From positions 1 to 64,000 of the forward strand of contig CAYZXL010000021.1 in NCBI GenBank assembly GCA_964482435.1: a stretch of DNA of 64,000 nucleotides, written 5' to 3'. Each line of letters starts with the position of its first letter. Position 1 is the first letter of the stretch. Of the stretch, positions 1 through 8,011 are shown piece by piece. The notes under the pieces were generated by a model. That model worked only from the letters and a program-made list of their open reading frames with translations. It was not told where the DNA came from and did not search any database. A program made the translations under genes and the position numbers. The stretch is from CAYZXL01 sp964482435 (lineage in GTDB: Bacteria > Auribacterota > JABMQX01).

Positions 1-87
1 AAGAAAAACACAGAGCTGGAAAGAAGACTCGGGGCTCTTGAGGAGTTGGTTAAGAGGCTCACTGACCATCAAGGAGATCAACAATGA
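1..87 (+). CDS. C-terminal end of a coiled-coil protein (partial)
   Basis: The frame is open from the first base and ends at the TGA at 85-87, giving 28 residues rich in Glu, Lys, Arg and Leu with a heptad-like pattern (ELERRLGALEELVKRL). The stop overlaps the ATG of the next gene in an ATGA arrangement, which supports real coding and translational coupling. Coiled-coil ends of this kind are common on secreted proteins with an intramolecular chaperone (endosialidase/tail-fibre type) domain, but that domain would lie outside the window, so the function is unknown. Confidence 0.6.
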   Translation, partial: KKNTELERRLGALEELVKRLTDHQGDQQ

Positions 88-584
88 GACTGGTCCTTCA
101 GAGCTTATCGCTTGCTGCGGCTGCGACAGCGCTCCTGGGCTGGAGGGGGTACGCGGCCGCCCAGGGCTCACCGAGCTATGAGATTACCGAGTCGGTGATG
201 TCGGGAGGTGGAGGGGAATCCTCATCGGCGAGTTATGAGCTGACGGGGACATTCGGGCAGCCTTCGCCTGTGGATGTCTCCGACAGCACGACGTACAACT
301 TAGGCTCCGGCTTCTGGGGGGCGATGGTCCGGATGTTCTCCGTCGCCATCGAGAGCATAACCTACTCCATTGCTCAGGGGGCCCGAATCACCTGGGAGAG
401 CTTCGCGGGCGCCAGGTACACTGTCCAGTTCACTGAAAACCTCACGGCTGCGTGGCAAAGTCTCTCTCAACTCATCGGGACCGGTGGTCTGATGCAATGG
501 ACGGACGACGGGACTGAGACCGGCTCTCACCCCGGCCTCGCCAGCGTCCTGAGGCGCTTCTACCGGCTCCTCGGCCAGCCTTAG
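84..584 (+). CDS. Small secreted protein with a C-terminal 'YxVxxSxxL...FYRL' module
   Basis: This 166-residue protein has an N-terminal signal peptide (about residues 1-27, ending near AAAQG). AAGGAG at 71-76 sits seven bases before the ATG, and the ATG overlaps the preceding stop. The middle part (SYELTGTFGQP, then YNLGSGFWG) resembles short beta-rich segments of exported proteins in Planctomycetes-like genomes. Residues 90-163 form a compact module with RYTVQFTENL, AWQSL, a Trp-Thr-Asp, and RRFYRLLG. The same module recurs in three other exported proteins of this window (genes at 29511, 37829 and 54225). It is probably extracellular or periplasmic and produced together with the preceding coiled-coil protein. 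No catalytic motif is visible and no function can be named. Confidence 0.75.
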   Translation: MRLVLQSLSLAAAATALLGWRGYAAAQGSPSYEITESVMSGGGGESSSASYELTGTFGQPSPVDVSDSTTYNLGSGFWGAMVRMFSVAIESITYSIAQGARITWESFAGARYTVQFTENLTAAWQSLSQLIGTGGLMQWTDDGTETGSHPGLASVLRRFYRLLGQP

Positions 585-645
585 CACTCGATTTCGGAGA
601 CACGGTGACGTATCCGGGGGCCGCGCCAAACGGGAGGAGACCGTT

Positions 646-673
646 GACAAGATTTACAGGATGGACGGGATTT
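646..673 (+). repeat. 28-bp intergenic repeat, copy 1 of an inverted pair
   Basis: The unit has the form GACAAGATTTACAGGATGGA followed by CGGGATTT. Its reverse complement matches 788-815 at 22 of 28 positions. GGATGGACxGGAT units of this kind are familiar from intergenic regions of many environmental bacteria. No associated enzyme is seen. Confidence 0.6.
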
Positions 674-775
674 GAAAGGGAGGGCACGAAGCTGCGAGTG
701 GCGCCGTGGGCGCCATCAGCCCGTCCATACATCGCCCTCCCATGACCTGAACTCATAGAACTGAAAACGGGACGC

Positions 776-815
776 ACAGGATTCACAGAATCCTGTCCAT
801 CCCGTTTATCCTGTC
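776..815 (-). repeat. 28-bp intergenic repeat, copy 2, overlapping a perfect 9-bp hairpin
   Basis: Bases 788-815 are the inverted partner of 646-673. The left part also pairs with ACAGGATTC at 776-784: the arms 776-784 and 788-796 are a perfect 9-base-pair stem with a three-base loop. There is no T tract, so it is not a convincing intrinsic terminator. Confidence 0.6.
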
Positions 816-1270
816 ATGGAAAAATACGTCATCGAATTTATGAATCAGAGCACCAAGGGGCCCTCCAAGACGCCGGGCTGAAGCCGGCAACGGCAGGGTG
901 CCGGTGGGTACAGGGAATGAGGCGCGGACGAACGGGGATGGCACCCGTAGAGCCTTCTGACATCTCCTGGAGAAGGGGTCTATCGTCAGTTTCTCGCCCA
1001 AGAGGGAGCCGCTGCGGAGGGACGACCTGTCAGCCTTTGGGGGACTCACCGGAGTCCTTCACGAGCCTCGTTCACCGGGAGACCACGAAAATCGTCTTCG
1101 GGCCGGGGCCGTAGTCACTGAGCGGTGCTTTGCTGGGTGGCAGGGAGCTTCCCTCCCTGAAATGAAAGCCGAAGCAGAACTTGGGCACTCCAAGAAGTCG
1201 CCGTCGAGTTGTGCGGTCACTTTCATGACGGCTGGCGACTAACCGCCGGCCATGGGCAGGCAGACGCCAC

Positions 1271-1286
1271 TTAAACACAGCCACAC
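1271..1286 (+). repeat. TKAAAYRCAGCCACAC motif, copy 1
   Basis: TTAAACACAGCCACAC lies 27 bases before the sulfatase ATG. Near-identical copies are at 6563-6578 and 23225-23240, all outside genes. The origin is unknown; a transposon-end relic or a conserved control site are both possible. Confidence 0.45.
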
Positions 1287-1313
1287 CCTTACTGCGGAGG
1301 AAGGAGACGCGAT

Positions 1314-2780
1314 ATGAGTGCAGGGGCCGGCATCGGAAGACGAGGGTTTTTGAGGAATTGTCTCGTCGGAGGAGCCGTTGTTGCGATGCGACGCGGCCGC
1401 GCTTCTGCGGAGGTTTCGGAAAAGGAGACGAAACCTGGAAAGGTCAAGGGCTCGGGTCAGAGGAACATTCTATTGCTGGTCTCCGACGACCAGGGGTTGG
1501 ATGAGTGCGGCTGCTTCGGAAATCCCAAAATCCAGACCCCCAATCTCGACAGGCTCGCCGCAGAAGGGGTGAGGCTTACGAATGCTTTTGCGACGGCAGC
1601 GTCGTGCAGCGCGAGCCGCTCGGTCATTCTAACGGGCTTGTTCAATCACACCAACGGTCAATACGGCCACGAGCACGCCTATCACCATTTCCGGTTGTTC
1701 GACTGGGTGAGGCCGCTTCCGGCTTTGTTGAAGGGTGCCGGCTACGCGACGGGGGTTGTCGGCAAACTCCACGTCGGACCACAGGAATCGTTTGCCTTCG
1801 ATTTTGTCGCGCCGGAACGGGAGCTCTGGGGAAACCGAAATGTCCTCGCAATGGCAAAGAGCGCCGGGGAGTTTTTCAATCAGAACCGGGAGAAGCCGTT
1901 TTTTCTTTTGATCGGCTATGGGGACCCACACCGGGCAAATAGAGGGTTCGCCAACAACCGCGATTACCCCGGGATAAAGAAGATGACGTATTCGCCGTCG
2001 GAAGTGGCCATCCCGTACTTTTTACCGGATTGCCCCGAAGTCCGAGGAGAGCTTGCAGAACAGTATCAGGCGGTCAGCCGGATGGACCAGGGAATCGGGC
2101 TGGTTCTCAACGAGCTGAAGAAGTCCGGACGTTGCGACGACACTCTCATCATCTTCCTCAGCGACAACGGGATTCCGTTCCCCGGCGCAAAGACGAGTCT
2201 TTACGATGCCGGGGTTCACCTACCGATGATTGTGAAGTCGCCGACGGTAGGCAAAGCGGGCTTGGTGAATAACGCGATGGTGAGTTACACGGACATTGCC
2301 CCGACGGTCCTGGAATGGGCGCAGGCGGCGCTGCCGGATTACCAGCTTCACGGGAGGTCTTTCCTGGACATTTTGAATCGGGAGCAACCGGAAGGGTGGG
2401 ACCGGGTCTTCCTCTCTCACACATTTCACGAAATCACAATGTACTATCCGATGAGGGGAATCAGGACGAGGCGGTTCAAGTATCTGAACAATCTCTTTCC
2501 AGAGCTTGAGTTTCCGCCCGCTTCGGACTTGTACGCGTCAGCGTCCTGGCAGGCAATTCTAAGGCGCGAAGACGGGATGATGGGGAAACGGAGCGTGAAG
2601 TCCTATCTGCACCGCGACCGAGAAGAACTCTACGACCTGTCAAGAGACCCGAACGAGCTGGTCAACGTGGCGGGGAACCCTTCTTACGCGGCTGCGCTTG
2701 AGGAAATGCGCCGTCAGGTTCACTCTTTCCGACGAGAGACTAAGGACCCCTGGCTCATCCTCTTGAATTACGAGAGATGA
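1314..2780 (+). CDS. Tat-exported sulfatase (alkaline phosphatase superfamily)
   Basis: This 488-residue protein belongs to the sulfatase family, which hydrolyses sulfate esters of glycans or other organosulfates outside the cytoplasm. The N-terminus carries a twin-arginine signal (RR at 9-10, GFLRNCLVGGAVV). The metal site is visible as SDDQ (57-60), and later as FLSDNG. The maturation motif is C98-S-A-S-R102 in place of the usual CxPxR; CxAxR variants are also accepted for formylglycine formation in some sulfatases. Downstream blocks include GKLHVG and GDPH. The motif neighbourhood (CSASRSVILTGL, then YGHEHAYHHF) resembles heparan N-sulfatase-like bacterial sulfatases. GGAAGGAG about nine bases upstream supports this ATG. 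No formylglycine-generating enzyme lies in the window. The substrate is not predictable. Confidence 0.93.
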   Translation: MSAGAGIGRRGFLRNCLVGGAVVAMRRGRASAEVSEKETKPGKVKGSGQRNILLLVSDDQGLDECGCFGNPKIQTPNLDRLAAEGVRLTNAFATAASCSASRSVILTGLFNHTNGQYGHEHAYHHFRLFDWVRPLPALLKGAGYATGVVGKLHVGPQESFAFDFVAPERELWGNRNVLAMAKSAGEFFNQNREKPFFLLIGYGDPHRANRGFANNRDYPGIKKMTYSPSEVAIPYFLPDCPEVRGELAEQYQAVSRMDQGIGLVLNELKKSGRCDDTLIIFLSDNGIPFPGAKTSLYDAGVHLPMIVKSPTVGKAGLVNNAMVSYTDIAPTVLEWAQAALPDYQLHGRSFLDILNREQPEGWDRVFLSHTFHEITMYYPMRGIRTRRFKYLNNLFPELEFPPASDLYASASWQAILRREDGMMGKRSVKSYLHRDREELYDLSRDPNELVNVAGNPSYAAALEEMRRQVHSFRRETKDPWLILLNYER

Positions 2781-3108
2781 AGCCTGCTCCGGTCCGACAA
2801 GAGATTGAACCGCAGTCCTTCGTGAACTTCGTTCACCCGGAGACGATGAAAATGCTCCTCTGGGCCCCGTTTTTTCTCGCCAAGACGCTAAGACGCCAGG
2901 AATCCATGGGGCTTGCTCCTTTGCGCCCTTCGCGGCTTTGCGAGAAATCGTCCCCGTCCGAATGGTGCCGCGTAGCGCCTCTTTTCAGGGCGGAGTCCGC
3001 AGAGAGCGGAAAGGGCACATCTGTGGCGCCGCCGAGTCCTTCAATGAGACGAAATCACGCGCTGTCCGCCGAATCTCTTGAGGATGCGATTGGAACTCGG
3101 GTCCCGCA
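2781..3108. other. Intergenic region between convergent genes, with a palindromic repeat
   Basis: The 328 bases between the sulfatase and the convergent ceramidase-like gene hold a segment (2816-2866) similar to 1055-1104 and a large imperfect palindrome (2873-2947). The short open frames across it have no recognisable product. Confidence 0.6.
2873..2947. repeat. REP-like palindromic intergenic element (CTCGCAAAGACGC family)
   Basis: The left arm TTTCTCGCCAAGACGCTAAG (2873-2892 onward) pairs imperfectly with CTTTGCGCCCTTCGCGGCTT followed by TGCGAGAAA (2919-2947). The arms are about 27 bases with a loop of roughly 20 bases. Units of the type 'CTCGCAAAGACGCTAAGACGC' are widespread intergenic repeats in environmental bacteria. 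It lies between convergent genes and may also help end transcription. Confidence 0.65.
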
Positions 3109-4434
3109 CTAAATGTCATCCTTTGTCGGAGAAAAGGTTCGGGGGCGCCCGGGCTTGTCCTTCAACATCCCCCGCAAAGTGTAAAGCTGAATGAGGCCCT
3201 GGTTGACGAGCCGCTCGCCGGCGCCGACTTCGGGCAGTGTCGTGTCACTGGCGCCGTAGCCGCCGTAAGAAGCGGAACGGATGTCGGGAAGATAATACTG
3301 CGGCCAGTCGTGATGCCCGCAGTCGGTGTAGCCGAAGAGGAACGCGTGTGGAAGGTCCGCCGTGTCGCGGAGATATTTCTGGAAGATGTGAAAAGGCTCG
3401 CCGGGGATAGCGACGATTCCAATTTCGCGGTTGATGAGGAGCGAGGCAACGCCGAGCTTGAGATTTTTCTCCGGCTCCCAGCGAGATTTGAACGTCAGCA
3501 CGTCCGAAAGGAATCTCAGCTCGGTAGATTTCCCAGGCTTTCCTTTCATTCCTTCGAGCACTTCCACGACCTCCTTGGCGAGGAGGTTGCCCGCTTGCCG
3601 GACGAGCTTGAAATCCTCCTCGCTGCCCGCCTCGCGTCCCATCAGAAGGGGATTGATGTCTCCGGCGGCGCCCTGGATGAAAAAGCAGAGGCTGTCATCG
3701 CCGACGTGCTCTTCGATTCTCTTTGTCGCAACGCCGGGGTAATCCGCGGAAATGGCAGTGTTTTTGGGACCGAGCACAACCGCATGGCATGCGTAACATA
3801 TCAGGACTGCCCTGGTCGTTCCTTTTTCGTCGTCAATCCGAATCACGCCCACCGTCGGGTCAACCGGGCCGAGAGGAATGCGCCAGGGATTCTGAAAATA
3901 CGTCGTGGCCGTTCCGTCCCGCTCGCGCTTGAGACGGTTGTAGCCGATGGTGATGTTGCCCTGGGCCGCCGAAAGGAAAGCGGGGAAGGTCTTCTCCTTG
4001 GCCGTCTTGACGGCCTCGAGGATTCGCTCCTCGACGGTTCTGCGCCAGGGCTTTTCTTTTGAGGGGAAATCCGGCTCGTTGAGGTCAGGCCCGGCGTGCG
4101 TGTGGGTGCTGCACAGGAGGAAGCTTCGTATCCCTATCGCCTCCAATTGCTCTCTAAGCCACGGCGACTGGAACTCGCAGACCTCCCAGCTCACGAGGAC
4201 GACTTTTGTATCGGCGGATTCCAGATAGGCGACTTTTGCGAAAAGAGGATCGTGAACGGCGGTGGAGCTGCCACGCCCGGCGTACCCCGACATCTTTCCA
4301 GCGACGGGCGGGGTAATCTCGACCTTCGACAGGCCGACGCGAATGGCTGGCTCGTCGCTTGACGAAAAGCTTCGGCTCGTCGGGAGCAAAACAAGAAGAG
4401 CCGCAGCTAAAATGATGGTGCGTCTGAAATCCAT
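3109..4434 (-). CDS. Exported hydrolase of the neutral/alkaline non-lysosomal ceramidase-like family
   Basis: The 441-residue protein starts with a signal peptide (MDFRRTIILAAALLVLLPTS). The chosen ATG at 4434 has GGAGG eight bases upstream; the open frame reaches further but without such support. The fold signature of the neutral ceramidase N-terminal domain is clear: VGLSKVEITPP (about 33-43), the STHTHAGPD metal-binding histidines (H111, H113), and CYACHAVVLG (H217). At the position of the ceramidase nucleophile block (GDxSPN) the protein has GAAGDINP, so the usual Ser is Asn. That argues against true ceramidase chemistry and for a related hydrolase of unknown substrate. Such proteins are abundant in Planctomycetes-like genomes. 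It converges on the sulfatase gene. Confidence 0.85.
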   Translation of the reverse strand: MDFRRTIILAAALLVLLPTSRSFSSSDEPAIRVGLSKVEITPPVAGKMSGYAGRGSSTAVHDPLFAKVAYLESADTKVVLVSWEVCEFQSPWLREQLEAIGIRSFLLCSTHTHAGPDLNEPDFPSKEKPWRRTVEERILEAVKTAKEKTFPAFLSAAQGNITIGYNRLKRERDGTATTYFQNPWRIPLGPVDPTVGVIRIDDEKGTTRAVLICYACHAVVLGPKNTAISADYPGVATKRIEEHVGDDSLCFFIQGAAGDINPLLMGREAGSEEDFKLVRQAGNLLAKEVVEVLEGMKGKPGKSTELRFLSDVLTFKSRWEPEKNLKLGVASLLINREIGIVAIPGEPFHIFQKYLRDTADLPHAFLFGYTDCGHHDWPQYYLPDIRSASYGGYGASDTTLPEVGAGERLVNQGLIQLYTLRGMLKDKPGRPRTFSPTKDDI

Positions 4435-4685
4435 GACTCTATCCTCCGATTGGTTCTGGTGCACAGCACTCCGCGCGACGCTGTGCGCTGATGCAGAACG
4501 CGCCAAACTGACCGCATACGCTCACGCTTTGTTGTTCAGTTGACAGCCAATGTTATCGTCAGGTGAGTGGAAAACCAAGAGAAAAGGCGACGCTCGGTTC
4601 CCGAATCGCCGAAGAAATGTGAGCCATCAAGCTGCTTGGCATTACGCGCCGAGGCGATTTACCACGAGCCTCTTGCAGCCGGTCC

Positions 4686-5222
4686 TCATTGGCTCTCGGG
4701 TAGCTGGCGTAGAAGCTCGGCGGTGAACGTCTCAAAAGCGTGGGAGTCGTAGAGGCAGAATACGACTTTCTCGACGCCGGTTTCGCCCTTCAGGTATTCG
4801 ATTGCCGTCGAAAGCATGACCGCGGCGCATTTGTCAAGCGGATAGCCGAAGATGCCCGTGCTGATGGCGGGGAAGGCGATGCTTTTGAGTTTGTGCTCGT
4901 CGGCGAGCTTGAGGGAATTAAGAGTGGCCTTTTTCAGTTTGCGGTCTTCGTCTCCCTCGCCCTGGCGCGGGCCGACGGCGTGGATGACGTGCTTTGCCTT
5001 GAGTTTTCCGCCCGTGGTGATGACGGCGCCGCCCACGAACGTCCCGCCGATTCGACCGCATTCCTCCTGAATGGCTGGGCCGCCCTTTCTGCGAATTGCC
5101 CCAGCCACCCCGCCACCCATGACCAATGAAGCGTTGGCCGCATTCACAATCGCATCCGTATTCAGTTCCGTGATGTCGCCCTGGATCAATTCGATGATGC
5201 TTTTGCCGACTTTCTTTTCCAT
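4686..5222 (-). CDS. Macro-domain protein (probable ADP-ribose / O-acetyl-ADP-ribose deacetylase)
   Basis: The 178-residue protein is essentially one macro domain. It shows the N-terminal IELIQGDITELNTDAIVNAA strand-loop, the NAAN-ASLVMGGGVAGAI nucleotide-binding loop, and the AFPAISTGIFGYP loop near residues 120-132, as in the YmdB and Af1521 type. These proteins bind ADP-ribose and often remove acyl or ADP-ribosyl groups. Two ATGs compete: the upstream one (5231) directly abuts AGGAGG, so the ATG at 5222, nine bases downstream of it, is preferred. It lies alone between a ceramidase-like gene and a nucleoside hydrolase on the same strand; a link through ADP-ribose and nucleoside turnover is possible but inferred. 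Confidence 0.92.
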   Translation of the reverse strand: MEKKVGKSIIELIQGDITELNTDAIVNAANASLVMGGGVAGAIRRKGGPAIQEECGRIGGTFVGGAVITTGGKLKAKHVIHAVGPRQGEGDEDRKLKKATLNSLKLADEHKLKSIAFPAISTGIFGYPLDKCAAVMLSTAIEYLKGETGVEKVVFCLYDSHAFETFTAELLRQLPESQ

Positions 5223-5357
5223 CTCAGCCATCCTCCTCTCGCCACTTTGTACCCGACGGGCCAGCCTTTGACCACCAGAGTATGAAATGGAGGAACTCAG
5301 GGCCCGCGCTAACAGCTACCGTCGCTGTGAGGAGCTGACCAGAGAGCAACTCAGTGC

Positions 5358-6263
5358 CTATCGGGTCAACCTCTCGAGGAAGAAATCAAGAAATCGCTCG
5401 CTCTCTACATCAACCGCGACGGCGCAGTCCGGCCGCCCATCCTCGACCGCAACAGTGAAGCCCGACGTGAACTCACCTCGCGTCTCAACGGAGATTCTTT
5501 CTCTCCGCGTTCGGACGAACGAAGGGTCAATCAGAAGCGCTGCCGCGAGAGCGTCGTGGAGAATCGGCAGGCGAGCCTTATCGCCTTCCTGCCACAGTTC
5601 GATGAGTCTGCACAGGAGCTTGACGCCTTCCTTCCGGGACGCGCGAAGGCTTGCGAGGTCTTCGGGCCTCACGGAGCATCTCATTGTTACGTCCAGGCCG
5701 ACCATGGTAATTGGGATTCCCGAATCGAAGACCATTTTCGCCGCGAGCGGGTCGCACTGGACGTTCCATTCGGCTCTGGTTCTTCCGAAAAGGCCGAGGT
5801 GGCCGCCCATCATGACGTATTCTCTCATGGGTTTCACAATGCGAGGGTATTTCCAGATGGCGCCGGCGACGTTTGTCAGGGGGCCGATGGACAAGAGAGA
5901 AATTTCACCCGGGGAATCGAGGATCGTTCGCGCGATGAAATCAATGGCGAATCCTTCTTGCGGCCTGCCCTTCGGCGGGTTGTCGCGGAGGACTTCCGCC
6001 TGCCTGGGGAAATGCTCGGCGTCGGTGAACACTTTTCGATCCTCGTCAATGCGGTGACCAATTCCGCAGACCACGGGGACGGTGCCTCGTCTGAATGCCT
6101 CCAGAAGCTTCAGGGCAAGCCTCGCCCGGAGGTGAACGTTCTTGAACACGGTCGTTACGCCAACCAGCTCGATTTCCGGACAGCTCAGAAGAAGCCCGAG
6201 AGCAAGAGCATCATCAATATCGTCTCCAATATCTGTGTCGAGAAGAACTTTCTTCGCTGGCAT
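5358..6263 (-). CDS. Inosine/uridine-preferring nucleoside hydrolase family protein
   Basis: The 301-residue protein begins with the calcium-binding signature DTDIGDDIDDALAL (residues 9-22), the hallmark of IunH-type N-ribohydrolases that split nucleosides into base and ribose. Other family blocks are LVGVTTVF, the TNVAGAIWKYP segment, YVMMGG, and EWNVQCDPLAAKMVF with the late Asn and Asp used in substrate and metal binding. HDALAAALLIDP supplies the late His-Asp. Length is normal. The ATG is preceded by GAGGA. No signal peptide is visible, so it should be cytosolic. The exact nucleoside cannot be told. It is transcribed divergently from the following oxidoreductase gene. Confidence 0.93.
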   Translation of the reverse strand: MPAKKVLLDTDIGDDIDDALALGLLLSCPEIELVGVTTVFKNVHLRARLALKLLEAFRRGTVPVVCGIGHRIDEDRKVFTDAEHFPRQAEVLRDNPPKGRPQEGFAIDFIARTILDSPGEISLLSIGPLTNVAGAIWKYPRIVKPMREYVMMGGHLGLFGRTRAEWNVQCDPLAAKMVFDSGIPITMVGLDVTMRCSVRPEDLASLRASRKEGVKLLCRLIELWQEGDKARLPILHDALAAALLIDPSFVRTRRERISVETRGEFTSGFTVAVEDGRPDCAVAVDVESERFLDFFLERLTR

Positions 6264-6677
6264 AAGGAATCCTCAAATGCTTCTCTGTGCAGCGCGGACG
6301 AGAAACTGTCCCGCAACTCGTCGCCTCCGAGCGACGACAAAGCAGGGGAGAACCGACAACCCCGGTTCGCAGCTAAAAATAGTGCGCCGCCCCAGAGAAT
6401 TCAACAAGCAATCATTGCCGAGCCGGGTGTTGCTGTGTTTCCGTGGGACGCTTCGGATGAATCCCCCGTTCGCGAAGCCCGGCCCAGAGGGTTATTGGAG
6501 GAGCCTTCTCGTCACAACTTCGCTCATCGTGCGCGACCGTTGGCCCGCGCCAGAAGTACCACTGAAATGCAGCCACACCCCGCGATAACGTGGGATTGAC
6601 AACCCCGGGAATGAAAGCTACTGTTTGACGCAAAGGTTTTGGCGAAGAATAACTGTCAGATGAATCAGGAGGCCCCT
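6264..6677. other. Divergent intergenic region
   Basis: This 414-base gap separates two divergent genes and must contain both promoters, but no clear -35/-10 pair stands out. It contains the second copy of the TKAAAYRCAGCCACAC motif (6563-6578). No coding sequence is supported. Confidence 0.5.
6563..6578 (+). repeat. TKAAAYRCAGCCACAC motif, copy 2
   Basis: TGAAATGCAGCCACAC lies 99 bases before the oxidoreductase ATG, in the same orientation relative to the downstream gene as copy 1 at 1271-1286. Confidence 0.45.
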
Positions 6678-7979
6678 ATGTCAAAGAATAACTCGAATCT
6701 CACGCGGCGTGAATTTCTGAAGCGCGTGGCCGTTCTGGCAGCGGTGCCGTCGGTCGTCCCGGCGTCGGCACTGGGGCGAGACGGAAAGGTGCCGCCCAGC
6801 GGGCGGATTATCTTAGGGGGGATCGGGATCGGCGGCCGTGGCACGCATGATGTACGCTGGATGCTGCCCGAGCGGGACGTGCAGTTCGTCGCGGTCTGCG
6901 ATGCCTGGAAAAGCCGTCGGGAGGCAGTGAAGAACTTGCTGGACAAGCACTACGGGAACAAGGACTGCGCCATGTACAAAGACATCCGGGAGTTTCTGGC
7001 GGTGCGCACGGACATTGACGCGGTTTTGATAACTACCGGAGACCGCTGGCACGCTCTCGCTTCAATCATGTCCATGCGGGCAGGGAAGGACGTTTACTCT
7101 GAGAAGCCCTCGTCCATGACCATTGCGGAGGGCCAGGGGGTGGTTGAAACCGCAAGGCGATACCGGCGCATATATCAGACCGGGACACAGCGGCTAAGCG
7201 AGCCCAATTTCATTTTTGCCAATGAATTAGTTCGCACGGGGCGGCTTGGCAAAGTGCACACTGTCCGCGCGCACATTGCCCCGTGGGATGCGGCGGAAAT
7301 GAAGCATGACTGGCTCCCCGCCGAACCCCAGCCGCCTGAGGACGAGCTGGACTGGGACGCATGGCTGGGGCCGTGTCCATGGCGGCCGTACAACACCGCG
7401 TACGTCCGGGGCCAGTGGCGGGGATACTACGACTTCCACACCAGTTGCATCGGCGAATGGGGTGCTCACACTTTCGCCCAGTGCCAGGTTGCGATAGGCG
7501 CGGGCGACACCTCGGCGGTGGAATACAAGTACGTGAATAACCCGTATGGCGATGGCATGGTCACCCGTTTTGCCAACGGCATCAACATGATCCTGCAAAA
7601 GGAGGGATGGCGCGGCTCGTGCGGTGTCCGCTACGAGGGGACTGAGGGCTGGGTGGCGGTTGCGGACGGCTATGAGAAGCCGGATGTCTCGCCGCCTTCG
7701 CTCCTGGCGGACTTCGACAAGATAGTCAATAATTACCTGGCCCGAACCAGCCGCCCGCCGAGCCACGTGCGCGACCTCCTCGACTGCGTAAAGTCGCGCC
7801 GTCAGACTGTGGCTAATCCGGTCGTAATGCACCGTTCGATGTCCACAGTGCACGCGGCGAATATCTGCATGTGGCTCAAGCGCGACATGCGGTACGACCC
7901 CGTGAAGGAGGAGTTCATCGGCGACCCAGAAGCCAATCGGCTGCGTTCGCGTGCAATGCGTGAGCCGTGGACCATCTAA
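6678..7979 (+). CDS. Tat-exported Gfo/Idh/MocA family oxidoreductase
   Basis: The 433-residue protein has a twin-arginine signal (TRREFLKRVAVLAAVPSVV at residues 9-27). The NAD(P)-binding part begins with ILGGIGIGGRG and is followed by the AVCD strand end. The family signature E142-K143-P144 (SEKPSSMTIAEGQ), which carries the usual catalytic lysine, is intact. The C-terminal half is the alpha/beta substrate domain (W-rich, with DWDAWLGPCPWRPYN and HTSCIGEWGAHTF). The start is ATG 6678, because AGGAGG (6667-6672) sits five bases upstream. Such Tat-exported members are very numerous in Planctomycetes-like genomes and are thought to oxidise or reduce sugars or sugar derivatives, with cofactor bound before export. 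The next gene follows after 32 bases, so the two are probably one operon. Confidence 0.93.
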   Translation: MSKNNSNLTRREFLKRVAVLAAVPSVVPASALGRDGKVPPSGRIILGGIGIGGRGTHDVRWMLPERDVQFVAVCDAWKSRREAVKNLLDKHYGNKDCAMYKDIREFLAVRTDIDAVLITTGDRWHALASIMSMRAGKDVYSEKPSSMTIAEGQGVVETARRYRRIYQTGTQRLSEPNFIFANELVRTGRLGKVHTVRAHIAPWDAAEMKHDWLPAEPQPPEDELDWDAWLGPCPWRPYNTAYVRGQWRGYYDFHTSCIGEWGAHTFAQCQVAIGAGDTSAVEYKYVNNPYGDGMVTRFANGINMILQKEGWRGSCGVRYEGTEGWVAVADGYEKPDVSPPSLLADFDKIVNNYLARTSRPPSHVRDLLDCVKSRRQTVANPVVMHRSMSTVHAANICMWLKRDMRYDPVKEEFIGDPEANRLRSRAMREPWTI

Positions 7980-8011
7980 GGACAAGCATTTACCTGAAAG
8001 GATAACAAGCC

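Larger units (their letters stand above)
585..1313. other. Long intergenic region with small inverted repeats, no gene seen
   Basis: No open frame here looks coding. The stretch holds a pair of related 28-base repeats in opposite orientation (646-673 and 788-815), a tight hairpin at 776-796, a GC-rich hairpin near 869-881, a segment at about 1055-1104 that resembles 2816-2866, and one copy of the TKAAAYRCAGCCACAC motif at 1271-1286. It reads as accumulated intergenic repeat relics ahead of the sulfatase gene. Confidence 0.6.
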
